Shown here one piece after another: positions 4,972 through 6,517 of a stretch of 6,517 nt of DNA. Each line of letters starts with the position of its first letter. Positions within the stretch are counted from its first letter, which is position 1. Made by a program: the position numbers and the translations under genes. Source of the stretch: Candidatus Methanomethylophilaceae archaeon (GTDB lineage: Archaea; Thermoplasmatota; Thermoplasmata; Methanomassiliicoccales; Methanomethylophilaceae); the NCBI GenBank assembly GCA_007116915.1, contig SKHQ01000015.1, positions 1-6,517 of the forward strand, given 5' to 3'. A model generated the notes under the pieces. It was not told the DNA's origin, ran no database searches, and worked only from the letters and a program-made list of their open reading frames with translations.

Positions 4972-6411
4972 ATGGCGGATGAACCATGTCCTGACTGTAT
5001 TACAACATCTCCTGGTGAGGACTGTCCCAACTGTGGCACTCTGGTGTCCGTGGCATCAGACGACATGCAATGCCCGGTCTGCTCCAACATCATACCCGCT
5101 GAGGCGGAGGTCTGTCCCCATTGTGGCACCGAGTTCGAGTGGTACGATGACCTGGAGGAGACAGGTCTTCTTTGCCCGGATTGTTCCACTCCCATTCTAG
5201 TGGGCCAGAGCATTTGCTCCAACTGCGGGGTGGAGTTCGTTTTCGAGGATGAAGAGGCCATCGAACTTGCCGAGGCGGTCGCTCCTCCGCCCGTAGCGGT
5301 CGCGACCGGCAAAGAGAAAAAGAAACGGAAGGACAAGGCCAAGGACAAGAATGGGAAGGACAAGGCCAAGGACAAGAATGGGAAGAGGAAGGGCAAGGTC
5401 AAGGAGGAGTCGAAGGAGGCCGTAGTTGAGCTGTCTCCCGAACCGGCCGAGATCCCCAAAGTCGTCACCGAAAAGAAGAAACCACTCACCGATTCCGACG
5501 AGATCGATGAGGAAATGGACCTCGACGCGGAGATTGAGCGTATAGAGGCCGAGGAATCCATAATCGCCCAGGCGGCGGAAGCGGAGCTCACGCCCGAAGA
5601 GATGCAGGCGCTGTTCGACCGTTCCTTGGAAGAGATGGGCAATCCCTACGACGTCCAGAATCCCACCTCCGAATACAGTCAGACCATCGAGCCTGTGATG
5701 CAGAGGATGGAGCTGGCGAATTCATTGGGAGCGATAATCGAGGAGGCCGACCGCCTCCTCGACACCACTTACATACTGGCGAAGAAACGTGACTTCCCCG
5801 CCGCTGTCCGCATGGCCAAAGAGGCCTTGCAAGAACTGGAGAAGCAGATAGAGGACGCTCTCTTCTACCGTCAATTCGAGATAAGCGAGAGTCTCAGCCA
5901 TGTCAGCCAGGAGACCGCCGACGAGGCCCGGCAGCTACTGCAGGAGATGACCAAGGCGCAATCTGCCAAGGACCAGGTAAAGGCGGCGGAGCTGTTATCA
6001 TCTGCGGCCGAGGTCATCAGCAGGGAGCGGCCGGAGTTCAAGAATGCGGAGCAGTTGTGCCTCCGTCTCTCCCGGAGGGTAGCCACCGCTGAGAGGTTCC
6101 TGGTGGACACCCGTGATGTCCGTGAGCTCATGGCCCACTCCCGCGACTACACCCGCCGTGGCGACTGGAAGAGCGCCACGCAGGTGTGCGATGGCGCGCT
6201 AAAGCTGCTCGAACCGGTCATACAACGGGTGGCGGAGCAGGAGCTCGATGCCGTTAAGGCACAGATAATGGACCTTAAGCGGGGCGACAAGGCGAGCGAG
6301 GAGATGATGGCCGCCGTGAAGGATGCCAAGGATTTCCTGGAGAAAGGGGAGGCCCAGCCGGCCCTGGAGCATATCTACCGCATCAAGCGGGAGATTCCCA
6401 AGGACGCATGA
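4972..6411 (+). CDS. Triple zinc-ribbon protein with Lys-rich linker and helical repeats
   Basis: I do not recognise a named family for this 479-residue protein. Three compact zinc ribbons open it: C6-C9/C18-C21, C34-C37/C48-C51 and C68-C71/C82-C85, each a CxxC pair followed after 8-10 residues by another CxxC, as in double zinc-ribbon (DZANK-like) domains. A charged linker follows. Its part at 114-149 is very Lys-rich and holds a 9-residue tandem repeat (KDKAKDKNG, 120-137); its part at 174-210 is acidic. From about 250 to 475 the protein is almost wholly alpha-helical, with a unit of about 62 residues repeated four times. The repeat hallmark is a short loop (KRDF 272-275, AKDQ 332-335, RRGDW 396-399, EKGEAQ 457-462) followed by a helix with Ala/Leu spacing. 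No signal peptide or membrane segment is visible, so it is probably cytoplasmic. A scaffold or nucleic-acid/protein adaptor role is a guess. AAGGTG supports the start. Confidence 0.9.
   Translation: MADEPCPDCITTSPGEDCPNCGTLVSVASDDMQCPVCSNIIPAEAEVCPHCGTEFEWYDDLEETGLLCPDCSTPILVGQSICSNCGVEFVFEDEEAIELAEAVAPPPVAVATGKEKKKRKDKAKDKNGKDKAKDKNGKRKGKVKEESKEAVVELSPEPAEIPKVVTEKKKPLTDSDEIDEEMDLDAEIERIEAEESIIAQAAEAELTPEEMQALFDRSLEEMGNPYDVQNPTSEYSQTIEPVMQRMELANSLGAIIEEADRLLDTTYILAKKRDFPAAVRMAKEALQELEKQIEDALFYRQFEISESLSHVSQETADEARQLLQEMTKAQSAKDQVKAAELLSSAAEVISRERPEFKNAEQLCLRLSRRVATAERFLVDTRDVRELMAHSRDYTRRGDWKSATQVCDGALKLLEPVIQRVAEQELDAVKAQIMDLKRGDKASEEMMAAVKDAKDFLEKGEAQPALEHIYRIKREIPKDA
5329..5382 (+). repeat. 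Perfect 27-bp tandem duplication in Lys-rich linker
   Basis: The 27-bp unit at 5329-5355 is followed directly by an identical copy at 5356-5382, and a decayed related stretch (AAGAGGAAGGGCAAGGTC) continues to 5400. The unit encodes KDKAKDKNG and keeps frame. Identity at every base, silent positions included, points to a recent duplication or slippage. Confidence 0.95.
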
Positions 6412-6416
6412 CAAGC

Positions 6417-6424
6417 TTTTTAAC
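6417..6424 (+). promoter_or_regulatory. TATA box of tRNA-Thr; possible terminator of preceding gene
   Basis: TTTTTAAC is centred about 29 bases before the mature tRNA 5' end, the right distance for an archaeal tRNA promoter with a few leader bases. The five Ts begin five bases after the stop codon of the zinc-ribbon gene and may also help end its transcript. Confidence 0.55.
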
Positions 6425-6445
6425 GTGCATCGTTTTCCCCTGCAC
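6425..6445. repeat. Inverted repeat GTGCA/TGCAC before tRNA
   Basis: Perfect 5-bp arms (6425-6429 and 6441-6445) flank an 11-base pyrimidine-rich loop. The repeat spans the gap between the TATA-like box and the tRNA. It could be a weak hairpin at the 3' end of the zinc-ribbon transcript, or chance. Confidence 0.3.
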
Positions 6446-6449
6446 ATAG

Positions 6450-6517
6450 GCCACTGTGGCTCAGCCTGGTAGAGCGACAGATTCGTAATCTGTTGGTCGA
6501 GGGTTCGAATCCCTCCA
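6450..6517 (+). tRNA. tRNA-Thr(CGU), 3' end cut by window edge
   Basis: The cloverleaf can be drawn base by base. The acceptor 5' strand is GCCACTG; T8 and G9 follow. The D stem is GCTC/GAGC with loop AGCCTGGTA. The anticodon stem is ACAGA/TCTGT with loop TTCGTAA, so the anticodon is CGT, reading ACG for threonine. The variable loop is TGGTC, and the T stem is GAGGG/CCCTC with loop TTCGAAT. The last two bases, CA, pair with acceptor positions 7 and 6. The remaining five acceptor bases and the discriminator lie beyond the edge. The anticodon loop is seven bases with no intron. Confidence 0.97.

Noticed and set aside
4953..5642. 229-residue minus-strand open frame opposite the zinc-ribbon gene
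   Set aside because: The Ser- and Phe-rich, low-complexity translation is what Lys/Glu-rich codons give when read backwards; the zinc ribbons on the plus strand are the real signal.
6477..6493. Archaeal intron in the tRNA anticodon loop
   Set aside because: Stem and seven-base loop are continuous, with no bulge-helix-bulge insertion.

Overview
The window looks archaeal, most likely from a Thermoplasmata-type euryarchaeon; Methanomassiliicoccales or relatives are my best guess, made from gene style and not from a search. The archaeal signs are TATA-like boxes about 26 bases upstream of start codons that lack a Shine-Dalgarno (leaderless genes), an archaeal His-type Thi4, an archaeal short HTH regulator with a cysteine tail, an OGG1-type glycosylase and an archaeal endonuclease IV-like protein. 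Base composition is moderately GC-rich throughout, and nothing indicates a mobile element, phage, CRISPR array or recent transfer.

Layout from left to right: (1) the 3' part of a long plus-strand gene for a protein with several winged-helix domains, related to the AlkZ/YcaQ (HTH_42) fold and to the C-terminal region of Lhr-type helicases. It is cut by the left edge. (2) A convergent minus-strand thi4 (thiazole synthase of thiamine biosynthesis). The two genes end on the same CTAG tetranucleotide. (3) A 109-bp divergent promoter region. (4) A plus-strand HTH regulator with a four-cysteine tail. (5) A convergent minus-strand ogg1 (8-oxoguanine DNA glycosylase), whose end overlaps the regulator gene by 40 bp. 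(6) A second divergent promoter region of about 114 bp. (7) A plus-strand endonuclease IV-like gene (nfo). (8) A plus-strand gene for a 479-residue protein with three zinc ribbons, a Lys-rich linker and a repeated helical domain. (9) A tRNA-Thr(CGU) cut by the right edge.

Two functional themes stand out. ogg1 and nfo are divergent neighbours that encode consecutive steps of base-excision repair: removal of 8-oxoguanine, then processing of the abasic site. The left-edge gene may also act in nucleic-acid repair. thi4 and the cysteine-containing HTH regulator are also divergent neighbours. Thi4 of this type uses sulfide and iron, so a redox- or metal-sensing regulator beside it is a reasonable but untested idea. 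The zinc-ribbon protein is the least understood gene and has a clear internal repeat of about 62 residues. I see no clear evidence of a wholly new multi-gene system. The most promising leads are the thi4/HTH divergon with its repeated TATCGTWA motif and the zinc-ribbon repeat protein.
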